Below, piece by piece: positions 9,136 to 17,177 of a stretch of 64,000 bases of DNA. A program made the position numbers and the translations under genes. Under the pieces are notes generated by a model. That model was not told the origin of the DNA, searched no databases, and saw only the letters and a program-made list of their open reading frames with translations. This DNA is from CAVQLX01 sp963811605 (GTDB lineage Bacteria > Desulfobacterota > Binatia > DP-6), in the NCBI GenBank assembly GCA_963811605.1, contig CAWESA010000003.1, positions 124,001-188,000 of the forward strand, written 5' to 3'. The number at the start of each line of letters is the position of its first letter. The stretch's first letter is position 1.

Positions 9136-9163
9136 CGAGAACGATGGCAGCTGCGGGTTCTCG
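9136..9163. promoter_or_regulatory. Inverted repeat between two divergent sigma54 promoters
   Basis: CGAGAAC (9136-9142) and GTTCTCG (9157-9163) are perfect 7-bp arms, 32 and 40 bp from the two flanking promoters. That position suits a shared enhancer-binding site, although the sequence differs from TTCC-N8-GGAA. Confidence 0.45.
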
Positions 9164-9203
9164 TCCCTGCGATCACGAGCAGACGCATGGCCGTCGCACG
9201 CGC

Positions 9204-9218
9204 TGGCACGCACCATGC
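9204..9218 (+). promoter_or_regulatory. sigma54 -24/-12 promoter for phosphoribosyltransferase
   Basis: TGGCACGCACCATGC has a perfect -24 element and ATGC at -12. The predicted start is about 17 nt upstream of the ATG at 9246. Confidence 0.73.
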
Positions 9219-9245
9219 TGTCGTGCTGGCAGGGAGACCGTCAGG

Positions 9246-9936
9246 ATGTTCGAGGATCGCCGGGATGCCGGACGCCGACTTGCCAGGAAGCTCGCCTCAT
9301 ATGGCGGATCCGACTGCATCGTCGTCGGGCTGCCGCGTGGCGGCGTCGTGGTCGCAGACGAGGTCGCGGTAGCGCTCGGCGCGCCGCTCGACATCGTCGT
9401 CGTGCGCAAACTGCGGGCCCCGGACGACCCGGAGCTCGCCATCGGCGCGCTCGTGGCCGGGGCGCCGCCCGACGTGACGCTCGACGAGGAGGCGATCAGG
9501 ACCCTCCGGCGTGCCGCCCGAGCACGTGCTCGAGGAGATCACGGCGCAGCTGGCAGCGGCGCGGCTTCGCGAGGCGCTCCTCCGGGAAGGCCGCCGCCCG
9601 GAGCCCCTCGCGGGTCGCACGGCCATCGTGGTGGACGACGGCATCGCCACGGGGAACACCATGATCGCAGCAGTGCGCGCGGTGCAGCGGCTGCGCCCGC
9701 GGCGGATCGTCCTCGCGGTACCGGTCGCGGCGCCCGACGCGCTCGCGAGGCTCCAGCCGCTGGTGGACGAGGTGGTGTCCCTGCGCGTTCCGTGGAGATT
9801 CGGAGCCGTCGGGGCGTTCTACCGCGAGTTCGCAGCGGTATCCGACGGCGAGGTGAGCGCGCTGCTCGCGTGCGCCCGCGTGCGCGGAACGTACGGGGCG
9901 GCGACCCGGGCGGCGGCGCTCCGGGCTGGGCGGTGA
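9246..9936 (+). CDS. Phosphoribosyltransferase family protein, one frame break
   Basis: Type I PRTase fold. It begins MFEDRRDAGRRLARKL, continues with VGLPRGGVVVADEVA, and has the PRPP loop VVDDGIATGNTM. The reading frame changes near 9508: an extra C turns RTLGVPPEHVLEE into RTLRRAARA, and all later family sequence is one frame over. The gene is otherwise full length for this stress-associated family, whose members also occur in the DosR regulon of Mycobacterium tuberculosis (Rv0571c type). The ligand is not known. It has its own sigma54-type promoter. Confidence 0.8.
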
Positions 9937-10132
9937 AGCGCGCCGCGGTCGTTGTGCAGCGCGATCGTCGCGTCGGGCAGGTCGGGGCACGGCGATCCGT
10001 TCCGCGGCCCCGCTGCCCGGAGCGCATCGCCTCGCTCCGGGCCAGGAGGGATGCTGCTCGAAGCTGCGATCCCCCACGAAGCGAGATTCCGAAATGTGCC
10101 ATGCGTGTGGCTGCCCGTGGGGCGCGCGCCTG

Positions 10133-10147
10133 CGGCTCGTTTCTTGC
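10133..10147 (+). promoter_or_regulatory. sigma54 -24/-12 promoter for wax-ester synthase
   Basis: CGGCTCGTTTCTTGC with TTGC intact. An ATTCCGAAAT half-site lies at 10086-10095, 37 bp upstream. The predicted leader is about 15 nt. Confidence 0.65.
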
Positions 10148-10172
10148 TGCCCACGGCAGACGGGAGGAAGGC

Positions 10173-11615
10173 ATGGCGTATTCGCATTTCGAGCGGCTTT
10201 CGGCGCTCGACGACAGCTTCCTCGAGATCGAGAACGGCACCAGCCACATGCACATCGGCGCCGTGGCGGTGTTCGAGGGCGGTCCGCTCGCGACACCCGA
10301 CGGCGGGGTCGACATCGAGCGCGTGCGGGCCCTGATGGAGGCGGGCCTCCATCGCTTCCCCCGCTATCGCCAGCGTCTCGAGCCCACCCCCGCGTTCGGG
10401 CAGCCGGTCTGGGTGGACGACCGCCGGTTCAACCTGGCCTACCACGTGCGTCATACCCACCTCCCGCGCCCGGGCGACGCACGGCAGCTCAAGCGCCTCG
10501 TCGGGCGCCTGATGTCGCAGGAACTCGACCGCGGCAAGCCGCTCTGGGAGATGTGGATGGTGGAAGGGCTCGAGCACGGTCGCTTCGCGATCGTGACCAA
10601 GGCGCATCACTGCATGATCGACGGCGTCGGCAGCGTCGAGCTCACCGGGTCGGTGATGCGGCCGACGCCCGACCCCGATCCCTCCCTCGAGGAGCCCCCG
10701 CCACGCTGGCTGCCGCGCCCGCTTCCCTCTCCGTCGGAGCTGTTGCTGGCCGAGCTGGGCCGCCGAGTGAAGGCGCCGTTCGTCGCCGCCGGCGCGGCGG
10801 GGCGCGCGCTGGCCGAGCCGCGCGCAGGGCTGTCGGCGGCGCGCGACACCGTGATGGGCCTCGGCCGGGCGGTGGGCGCGGGGCTCTCGCCTGCGTCTCC
10901 CACGCCCCTCAACGTGGAGATCGGGCCGCATCGCCGCTTCGACTGGACGGTCGCCGATCTGGAGAGCCTGAAGGCCTCGCGCAGCCGGTACGGCGGCACG
11001 GTGAACGACGTCGTGCTCGCGGTGCTGGCGGGGGCGCTCGGGCGCTTCTTCTATCGCCGGGGTGTCGAGACGGCTCACATGGATTTCCGCGTCATGGTGC
11101 CGGTGAACGCGCGCGACGCGGCGACGCGTCTGGACGCAGGCAACCGCGTAGCGATGATGGTCGTCAGGCTGCCGCTCGAGGAACGCGACCCGGCGCGCCG
11201 GCTCGAGATGACCATCGCCGAGACGAAGCGGGCGAAAGCCTCGCAGCAGGCGCGGGGGATGCTGGCGCTGGAGGAGCTGAGCGACTGGACGTTCACCTCG
11301 GTGCTCTCCGCCTTCGCGCAGCTGACGACGTTGTCGCGCCCGTACAACCTCGTGGTGACGAACGTCCCCGGGCCGGCATTCCCGGTCTACGTGTCCGGCT
11401 GCCGGATGACGGCGTGCTACCCGCTCGTGCCCCTGTTCGCGAACCAGGCGCTCGGCGTCGCGCTCTTCAGCTACGATGGCCGACTCCACTGGGGCTTCAA
11501 CGCCGACTGGGACGCGGTGCCCGACCTCCACGATCTCGTCGAGGCGGTCGAGCACGAGCTCGGGATCATGGCGTCGCTGGGCACGGCGGCGGGCGGGGAG
11601 GCGGCCGCCTCGTGA
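10173..11615 (+). CDS. Wax ester synthase/diacylglycerol acyltransferase (WS/DGAT)
   Basis: Transfers an acyl group from acyl-CoA to a long-chain alcohol or diacylglycerol, making neutral storage lipid at the inner membrane. At 480 residues it is the usual length. It begins MAYSHFERLSALDDSFLEIE, has the catalytic HHCMIDG near residue 150, and the C-terminal NLVVTNVPGP found throughout the family. The ATG at 10173 follows CGGGAGGAAGG. It is monocistronic, with a sigma54-type promoter just upstream. A phasin-like protein and a patatin nearby suggest storage and remobilisation of lipid under the same control, as tgs1 is controlled by DosR in mycobacteria. Confidence 0.92.
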   Translation: MAYSHFERLSALDDSFLEIENGTSHMHIGAVAVFEGGPLATPDGGVDIERVRALMEAGLHRFPRYRQRLEPTPAFGQPVWVDDRRFNLAYHVRHTHLPRPGDARQLKRLVGRLMSQELDRGKPLWEMWMVEGLEHGRFAIVTKAHHCMIDGVGSVELTGSVMRPTPDPDPSLEEPPPRWLPRPLPSPSELLLAELGRRVKAPFVAAGAAGRALAEPRAGLSAARDTVMGLGRAVGAGLSPASPTPLNVEIGPHRRFDWTVADLESLKASRSRYGGTVNDVVLAVLAGALGRFFYRRGVETAHMDFRVMVPVNARDAATRLDAGNRVAMMVVRLPLEERDPARRLEMTIAETKRAKASQQARGMLALEELSDWTFTSVLSAFAQLTTLSRPYNLVVTNVPGPAFPVYVSGCRMTACYPLVPLFANQALGVALFSYDGRLHWGFNADWDAVPDLHDLVEAVEHELGIMASLGTAAGGEAAAS

Positions 11616-11806
11616 GCGGCCGCTTCCCCGTCTAGAGCTTTCGTCTTGAAGTTTCGTCCAGCCCGATTTCATCCCGGTCGCCCGGACGCTGCGTAGCCCT
11701 GGTCGACCGGTACCCGGGCAGCACCACCGTCTTCCGTGTACCAGCACGGCGAGTGCGGTGCTCGACCCGGCTGCGTAGGGCACGCGTTGCCGGGCCAGCG
11801 ATCGAA

Positions 11807-12325
11807 TCAGCGGGCGAGCCGGTCCTCGCGCCTCAGCCACTCGACGATGGCGCGGACCTGGTCGTCGTCCAGCGCCGCCCCCATGCGCGGCATGCGCGGC
11901 GTCTGCAGGTCCACCATGTGCCAGACGGCGGTCTCGAGATCGCGCTCATCCACCGCCGCGAAGCAGGCGGCGTCAAGGGTCACGGTGGGCCGCTTCACGT
12001 CCGGCGGGTTGCGGGGGCATGCCCGTCGACGCCGTGGCAGGGAGCACAGTAGCGGAAGTAGCGGATGAAGGCCGGCGAGAGGACCCGGACGAAGGCGAGC
12101 AGGTCGTCCTCCTGGGCGGGCGCGAGAGCCGGTGATGGCATCCCACCGTGGCCGCGGCGGACCAGCCGCCGGATCGCATCGTCGTCGAGCCGTCGCTGCA
12201 GCGATGGCTCCGCCGGGTCGAGCCCGCCCCGGGGACGGCGCCTCGCCGAACGGCCCGTGGCAGCGCTCGTCTCGATGCCCGGGGTGGTCGGTGGTTTCGC
12301 GGATCCGGGAACCGACTTCGCCGCG
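11807..12325 (-). pseudogene. Cytochrome c family protein, frame-broken
   Basis: Conserved pieces lie in different frames. One reads YFRYCAPCHGVDGHAP, a CxxCH haem site. After a frame change near 12020 comes AVWHMVDLQTPRMPRMG, giving a possible Met ligand, and the end DDDQVRAIVEWLRREDRLAR. An upstream RCHGPFGE piece suggests an original second haem site whose first Cys is not visible. It follows the patatin stop directly, so it was probably the last gene of the phasin-patatin operon. At least two frame changes make it non-functional as read. The 11616-11806 stretch beyond it holds a GCGGCCGC hairpin but no gene. Confidence 0.6.
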
Positions 12326-12340
12326 CATCCGCCCGCGGCG

Positions 12341-13480
12341 TCACGTCTCGAAGAACCGCGCGATGCGGTCGCGCTCGGCAGCCACGTCCTGGCGCCCGAG
12401 GTCGATCAGCTTGCCGCAGAAGGCCGCGTCGAAGAGGAGGTAGCTCGCCAGCTCCGTCACCGCCTCGTCCGACCCGAGGCCGCGCAGCAGGTAGTGCACC
12501 GTCACGGGCATGCGGTGGGCGAGCTCCTGGGCGAGCTCGCGCACGAGGTGCGAGGGCCGGAGCCACAGCACGTCGACCTTGCGGAACGGATCACCCGCGC
12601 GACCGGTCGGGCAGTGCAGCACGCTCGTGTTGACGCGCTCGCTGTGCTCCACGTCGACCTCGACGGCGTCGAGCATCACCGCATCGAGGAGCACGCCTGC
12701 GATCTCCGCCACGGTGGGCGGCTCGAGGGGGACCGCCGGCGTCGGGTCGGGGGGCGGTCCGCTGACGCCGATCGCGATGATGCGGTCGGCACCGAGGTTG
12801 ATGGCCGGGCTGAGGGGCGCGGTGTTCCGGATCGAACCGTCGCCGAAATGCCGTCCGGCGATCGCGACCGACGGGAAGAAGATCGGGATGGCGCTCGAGG
12901 CGAGGAGATGCTCGACGCGAATCGCGGTCGGCTCGATGCGCCAGCGCCGGCGAGACCAGCGAGGCGTGTCCGGCGACGCGGCGAGGAAGATCACGCCGTT
13001 CGAGCTGTGCAGGTCGGTGGCGATGATCGCCAGGGCGCCGACGTGTCCGTCCGCGACGTTGGCCTCGATGCGCGCGAAGGAGATGTGCCTGCTCAGGAGC
13101 CTGCGCAGAGGTGCGGTGTCGAGCAGCGACTTCGGCTGCACGTGGCGGGTGGCGCCGCCGAAGGAGAGATCCCAGGCCCAGCGCATCCCGATGCGCCCGA
13201 GCGACGCCACGTCGGTGCGGTAGACATGCGAGGGGCGGATCCCACGCCAGATCCGCTCGAGCCGCAAGAGTCCGGTCGCGAAGTCGTCGGCGGCGGCCGC
13301 AACGGCTGCCGTGTTGATCGCGCCGGCGCTCGAGCCGACCAGGACGTCGATGCCCGGGCGATCGCGCGGCAGGAATCCCTGCTCGACGAGCTCGCGCAGC
13401 ACTCCGACCTGATAGGCGCCGCGGGCGCCCCCGCCGGAGAGAACGAGGGCCGTGCGTGGCCGGTCGCGGTTCGCGGTCAC
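12341..13480 (-). CDS. Patatin-like phospholipase
   Basis: Serine lipid acyl hydrolase of 379 residues. The oxyanion loop LVLSGGGARGAYQVG is near residue 14, the nucleophile motif VGSSAGAIN near residue 48, and the Asp motif DGSIRNTAPLSP completes the Ser-Asp dyad. No signal peptide is visible, so it is probably cytoplasmic and may act on storage-lipid or membrane surfaces. The start is a GTG at 13480, 40 bp after the phasin-like gene stop, so it shares that gene's sigma54-driven transcript. The N-terminal half is related to the RssA/NTE group, distinct from the two larger patatins later in the window. Confidence 0.88.
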   Translation of the reverse strand: MTANRDRPRTALVLSGGGARGAYQVGVLRELVEQGFLPRDRPGIDVLVGSSAGAINTAAVAAAADDFATGLLRLERIWRGIRPSHVYRTDVASLGRIGMRWAWDLSFGGATRHVQPKSLLDTAPLRRLLSRHISFARIEANVADGHVGALAIIATDLHSSNGVIFLAASPDTPRWSRRRWRIEPTAIRVEHLLASSAIPIFFPSVAIAGRHFGDGSIRNTAPLSPAINLGADRIIAIGVSGPPPDPTPAVPLEPPTVAEIAGVLLDAVMLDAVEVDVEHSERVNTSVLHCPTGRAGDPFRKVDVLWLRPSHLVRELAQELAHRMPVTVHYLLRGLGSDEAVTELASYLLFDAAFCGKLIDLGRQDVAAERDRIARFFET

Positions 13481-13520
13481 CTTGGCGACGTGGCCCCACG
13501 ACCGGCCGGCCGGACCGCCC

Positions 13521-13919
13521 TCATGAGAGCACTTGCTCGCGCGAATCGCGCAGCTCCTGCTCGAGCTGCTCGACGCGCCGCTCGAGCTCGTGGACGCGCT
13601 TCGTGAGCCGCGGCACGTCCTCGAGGCGCGCGAAGCCGAGGTCCTGGCCGGCGGCGTCGGCGAGCCGGCCCACCTGCTTCTCGAACGTCTCGACCATCCG
13701 GCGCGCCCGCGCCTCGAGATCCCGGACGGTCCGCTCCCCGCGCGCCTTCAGCTCGTCCCCGAGCTTGCGCACGTCGCGCGCGGCCTCGACGCGCGTCTTG
13801 CGCGCGAAGGTCTGCGTCTCGCGGCGCAGCCGCCCGAGGAACCGCTCACCCTCCCCGCGAATGCGCTTGGCGGAATCACGAACCTCCGACAGCGCTCCTT
13901 TCGTGGTTGCGGTTGCCAT
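13521..13919 (-). CDS. Phasin-like coiled-coil protein
   Basis: A 132-residue, highly charged, nearly all-helical protein. The last 40 residues (LTKRVHELERRVEQLEQEL) form a clear leucine-heptad coiled coil. It has no signal peptide or transmembrane segment. Small amphipathic proteins of this kind coat polyhydroxyalkanoate granules or lipid droplets. That role is an inference supported by the adjacent patatin, the nearby WS/DGAT and the shared regulation, not by a specific motif. The ATG at 13919 follows GAGGAGGG. Confidence 0.68.
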   Translation of the reverse strand: MATATTKGALSEVRDSAKRIRGEGERFLGRLRRETQTFARKTRVEAARDVRKLGDELKARGERTVRDLEARARRMVETFEKQVGRLADAAGQDLGFARLEDVPRLTKRVHELERRVEQLEQELRDSREQVLS

Positions 13920-13963
13920 GTGCAGCCCTCCTCGTCATGCGGTCTGGCTAGCAGGACACTCGT

Positions 13964-13978
13964 GCAGGCGCCGTGCCA
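13964..13978 (-). promoter_or_regulatory. sigma54 -24/-12 promoter for phasin-patatin operon
   Basis: The minus strand reads TGGCACGGCGCCTGC, with a perfect -24 and CTGC at -12. The predicted leader is about 34 nt. Confidence 0.75.
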
Positions 13979-14008
13979 GCCCGATCCACGCGGGGGGGCG
14001 TGCTGCCG

Positions 14009-14024
14009 TTCCGGAACATTCGAA
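14009..14024. promoter_or_regulatory. Near-copy of the TTCC-N8-GGAA site
   Basis: TTCCGGAACATTCGAA differs from TTCC-N8-GGAA by one base and lies 30 bp upstream of the phasin promoter, the same distance as the exact copies. Confidence 0.45.
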
Positions 14025-14101
14025 GGATCATCGCCGGCCGGTCCGATGATCGGGAATCTCGTGTCGACCGAAACATCGCGGGGGCGGCTCGCGCGGCGGA
14101 T

Positions 14102-15571
14102 TCAGCCGTTCACCGGCCACTCGTGCACCGGACGACCCGATGCCGCATGCTCGACGTAGCGCGCGACGAGCTCTCGCAGCCCGCTCTCGCGCGTCATCTT
14201 CCGCTCGAGGTCCGCGAGCGTGCGTCGCTGCCAGCGTGCACCGGTGCGGCCCGTCTCCACGCGAACCGCGATCACCTCGAGCAACGCGTCGGCCTCGGCG
14301 GCGTCCACGCCCGATGCCAGGAGTGCCCCGCGCGCGATCGGCAGGAGCTCGTGGATCAGCGTGGCGGCTTGCACGGGTCGCGGGGACGGAGCCGCGTGGG
14401 CGGGCCAGAGCAGCTCGGCGTCGAGGCCCCGGCGCGCGGCCTCATAGAAGTTACGACGGGCCTGCCCGAACGTGAGCGCCGTGACCAGTCGCCGCGCGTC
14501 GGGTGCGAGCCCCAGCGTGAGGCCGACCAGGAACGCGGCGTTGGCGGCCATGTCCACCACCGACGGGCCGGCCGGGAGCGCGCGCAGCTCGATGCGGAGA
14601 TGCCCGCCGGCGCTCGGGTCGAATACCGCGCGGTTCCACCGCCAGACCGTGCCGTGGTGCAGCCGCAGCTCCTCGAGCGCAGGTACACCGCGGTGGACGT
14701 TGGCCGCCGGCGCCTCTGCTCCGACCAGCGGCAGCAGCGGGGGATGGAGCGCCACGCTCTCGGCGAACAGCTCGAGCGCGCCTTCGCGCACCCATCCGTG
14801 GCCGAACGAGACGCGCGCCGGTCGCCAGTCCTCCTCGGCCGCCGCGATGCGCTCGTCCACGGCCTGGCGGAAGAGCGCCACCCGCGTCTCCTCCCACAGC
14901 CGGTGGCCGAGGAAGAGCGGCGAGTTGCCGGAGACGGCGAGCACGGGCGCGGTCGCGATCTGCGCCGCGTTGTACGTGGCCGCGAACTCGCGCGGCGGGA
15001 CGCGCAGGTGGATCTGCAGGGAGGTGTTCGCGCCCTCGAAGGTCACGTCGTCGCACGCCACATCGAGCGGGTCGTCGCCGGCGATCCGGATGCTGAAGGT
15101 TTCGTGCCGCAGGCGGCGGATGCCCGCCGAGAGCGCGCGGTAGCGGCGCGAGTCGGTGAGCATGCCCGGCTGGAGGTCGTCGCGGGTGAGCGTCGGCAGG
15201 ATGCCGATGGTGACGGAGCGCCCACCGTGCGCCGCGGCGGCCCGGTCGATGGCGCCGAGCGCGTCCGCCAGCTCTCCGGCGAGGGCCGTGAAGGCGCGCC
15301 CGGCCAGCGGGACCGGCGTGGCGTTCACCTCCAGATTGAAGCGGTCGATCTCGAGCGACACGCGCGGATCGACGGCGGCGGCCAGGACGGAGCGGTTCAC
15401 CGGCAGCGGCCGTCCCGCCGGGTCGACGAGGGTGAGCTCGAGCTCGGCGCCGAGCGTGGCCGGCCCCGTGCCGAAGCCTTCCCGGGCGAGGAGCCGGGCC
15501 AGCACGTCGAGACTCTGCTGCAGGCGCTCGGCGAAGCGCGCGTGATCGGCCTCGGTGAAGTCCTCGCGCAC
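14102..15571 (-). CDS. Glutamate-cysteine ligase family 2 (GCS2) protein
   Basis: ATP-grasp-like GCS2 family, about 489 residues, forming a gamma-glutamyl or related amide bond in thiol or redox metabolism. Clear family blocks are GAELELTLVDP (N-terminal Glu ligands), SLEIDRFNLEVNATP, and HLRIELRALPAGPS late in the protein. The read start is a GTG at 15571. An ATG at 15587 (MSLDISA) in another frame would give a more usual N-terminus if one base were missing, so the true start may be upstream. No other enzyme of glutathione synthesis is nearby, so the product is not certain. Only a weak -24/-12 match is visible upstream. Confidence 0.82.
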   Translation of the reverse strand: MREDFTEADHARFAERLQQSLDVLARLLAREGFGTGPATLGAELELTLVDPAGRPLPVNRSVLAAAVDPRVSLEIDRFNLEVNATPVPLAGRAFTALAGELADALGAIDRAAAAHGGRSVTIGILPTLTRDDLQPGMLTDSRRYRALSAGIRRLRHETFSIRIAGDDPLDVACDDVTFEGANTSLQIHLRVPPREFAATYNAAQIATAPVLAVSGNSPLFLGHRLWEETRVALFRQAVDERIAAAEEDWRPARVSFGHGWVREGALELFAESVALHPPLLPLVGAEAPAANVHRGVPALEELRLHHGTVWRWNRAVFDPSAGGHLRIELRALPAGPSVVDMAANAAFLVGLTLGLAPDARRLVTALTFGQARRNFYEAARRGLDAELLWPAHAAPSPRPVQAATLIHELLPIARGALLASGVDAAEADALLEVIAVRVETGRTGARWQRRTLADLERKMTRESGLRELVARYVEHAASGRPVHEWPVNG

Positions 15572-15764
15572 TGATGTCGAGGCTCATGGCCCACCACCGT
15601 AGCAGGGGGACTCGTCCGCACGACAACCGGATGCGGTGGGAGCGCCGTGGGCCACCCCGCGCGCTCGACATGGGGTGCGTGGCGGCGATCGCATCATGGA
15701 GGGCTCCTTTTTCATCGCGGCGAGCCGGTCCGCACCGCGTGGCAGGTTGCCGCTCTGGGGCCGC

Positions 15765-16265
15765 TCAGACGCGCGAGTCACACGGGGTGGAGCGGGCCCG
15801 GGCGCGCAGTCGCGCGGCCTGCTCCCGAACGCGCGGGTGGGCGCTGAAGCGCTCAGCCGCATCGGCCAGGCGGAGCGTGTGATTCTCCGCCACGGGTCGT
15901 GGCGGGCGGCGCTGGCTGACGGCCACGAGCATGTGGTGTAGCGGCTCGACCTCGGTCATCTCGAACTCGAGGGCGGCTGCCAGCTGCTGATCGGGGCCGG
16001 CACTGCCGGCGAGCCGCTCCGCCTCGGACAGCTTCTCCTCGATCTCGCGCACGACCTCGTCCCACCTCTCCGGGAGGTGCGTCACCCAAGCCTCGCTGGT
16101 GGGCAGATGTCGGCGCGTGTCCCTGAGGATGCGTGCGTGGTCGTCCTCGTCGCATGCCATGGCGGTCCAGAGCGCGGACAGCTCGGGCTGATCGCGCGCG
16201 CCAGCGGCGAAGCTGCGGTAGAGGGTCGCCGAACGGATCTCGAAAGCGCAGCAGCGATCCAACAT
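15765..16265 (-). CDS. Ferritin-like/rubrerythrin-type diiron protein
   Basis: A four-helix protein of about 166 residues. Its repeating carboxylate/His pattern suits a diiron site: an early Glu in AFEIRSATLYRSF, ExxH in DEDDHARIL, then Glu residues in LEFEMTEVEPLHHM. Proteins of this group handle peroxide or iron. A GTG at 16280 is also in frame, but it is only about 3 nt from the predicted sigma54 start. The ATG at 16265 is preceded by GGAAGAG and is preferred. It is transcribed divergently from OsmC, and the two promoters are 43 bp apart. The 15588-15764 gap downstream shows no gene. Confidence 0.7.
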   Translation of the reverse strand: MLDRCCAFEIRSATLYRSFAAGARDQPELSALWTAMACDEDDHARILRDTRRHLPTSEAWVTHLPERWDEVVREIEEKLSEAERLAGSAGPDQQLAAALEFEMTEVEPLHHMLVAVSQRRPPRPVAENHTLRLADAAERFSAHPRVREQAARLRARARSTPCDSRV

Positions 16266-16293
16266 CTCTTCCAGGGTCACTCTGACAGGAAAT

Positions 16294-16308
16294 GCAAGAG
16301 CGATGCCG
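16294..16308 (-). promoter_or_regulatory. sigma54 -24/-12 promoter for ferritin-like gene
   Basis: The minus strand reads CGGCATCGCTCTTGC, with TTGC intact and GG and GC 12 bp apart. Confidence 0.68.
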
Positions 16309-16351
16309 GTCGCGCGGGTGACGTGGCGAGTCGCGGTGCCTGGGCGTTCGC

Positions 16352-16366
16352 CGGCGCATTTCTTGC
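16352..16366 (+). promoter_or_regulatory. sigma54 -24/-12 promoter for OsmC-like gene
   Basis: CGGCGCATTTCTTGC with TTGC intact. The leader to the ATG at 16439 is about 62 nt. Confidence 0.65.
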
Positions 16367-16438
16367 TCGACGGAATTGGTGCTTGCGGCGCCGGGGCACC
16401 GTTGCCGCCGGTTCGGCGACGCACGGGAGGAGAGTTTG

Positions 16439-16888
16439 ATGCCGATCCACACGTACGAGGGCAGGGTGACATGGGAGCACGGCGGGGAGGGAGTCGCCGT
16501 GGGCAACCATCGGGTCGAGTTCGAGGGTCGGCCGGCCGTGGAGGTCTCCGCAGCCCCCGAGTATCGCGGCGACCCGACCCGTCTCAATCCGGAGGAGCTG
16601 TTCGTCGCCGCGCTCGCCTCGTGCCAGCTGCTCACCTATCTCGCGCTCGCGCGCGGCGCGGGTATGTTGGTGCGGCGGTACGAGGATCGAGCCGTCGGCA
16701 CGCTCGCCATCGCGGATCGCAAGATGCGGATGACCGACGTCCTGCTGCGCCCGCGCATCACGGTCGTCGCGGGAAGCGACGAGGCCACGGCGCGGGGACT
16801 CGTCGACAAGGCGCACGGCAGCTGCTTCATCGCGAACTCGGTGGCTTGCGCGGTCCGCATCGAGCCTGAGATCGTGGTCGAGAGCTGA
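16439..16888 (+). CDS. osmC: OsmC family peroxidase
   Basis: Thiol-dependent reduction of organic or lipid hydroperoxides. At 149 residues it is the normal length. The first redox Cys is in LASCQLLTYL near residue 62 and the second in AHGSCFIANS near residue 127. N-terminal strands precede the LNPEELFVAALASC core helix. The ATG at 16439 follows GGGAGGAGAG. The divergent ferritin-like gene has a similar promoter, so both are probably induced together as an oxidative-stress pair. Whether it belongs to the OsmC or Ohr subgroup was not settled by alignment. Confidence 0.9.
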   Translation: MPIHTYEGRVTWEHGGEGVAVGNHRVEFEGRPAVEVSAAPEYRGDPTRLNPEELFVAALASCQLLTYLALARGAGMLVRRYEDRAVGTLAIADRKMRMTDVLLRPRITVVAGSDEATARGLVDKAHGSCFIANSVACAVRIEPEIVVES

Positions 16889-16967
16889 GCCGACCGCGAA
16901 CCGCAGATCGGTCGACGGGCCTCACGGGGATGCTTCTCTCCGAAACGGGAAGTCGGAATGCAGTCGC

Positions 16968-16983
16968 TTCCCACCCACGGGAA
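16968..16983. promoter_or_regulatory. TTCC-N8-GGAA palindrome (putative upstream activating site)
   Basis: TTCCCACCCACGGGAA, a perfect TTCCC/GGGAA inverted repeat between OsmC and the potassium-channel gene. I found no -24/-12 promoter between it and that gene, so its target is unclear. Confidence 0.55.
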
Positions 16984-17177
16984 CGAGCTGCTGCGGCTGG
17001 GGCGACGGCGCCGGCGGCGCAGCCTCGTGAGAGGAGAGCTTCTGCTGACAACCAACCCAATCTGCCCCGCAACGACTACGACGCGACGATCGTCGTGTTG
17101 CGGCTGATCCTGTCGATGCGGACACCGGCTGTCCTGCTCCACGCGCGTCGCATGCGGCTGCCGAACCATCCGGCCCC

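Noticed and set aside
15632..15646. CGGCGCT-CCCA-CCGC upstream of GCS2 as a sigma54 promoter
   Set aside because: Only the GG and GC pairs fit; too weak to count with the other thirteen.
15690..15720. GGAG-GG-CTCC followed by five T as a terminator
   Set aside because: The stem is only four pairs and no gene on that strand ends there.
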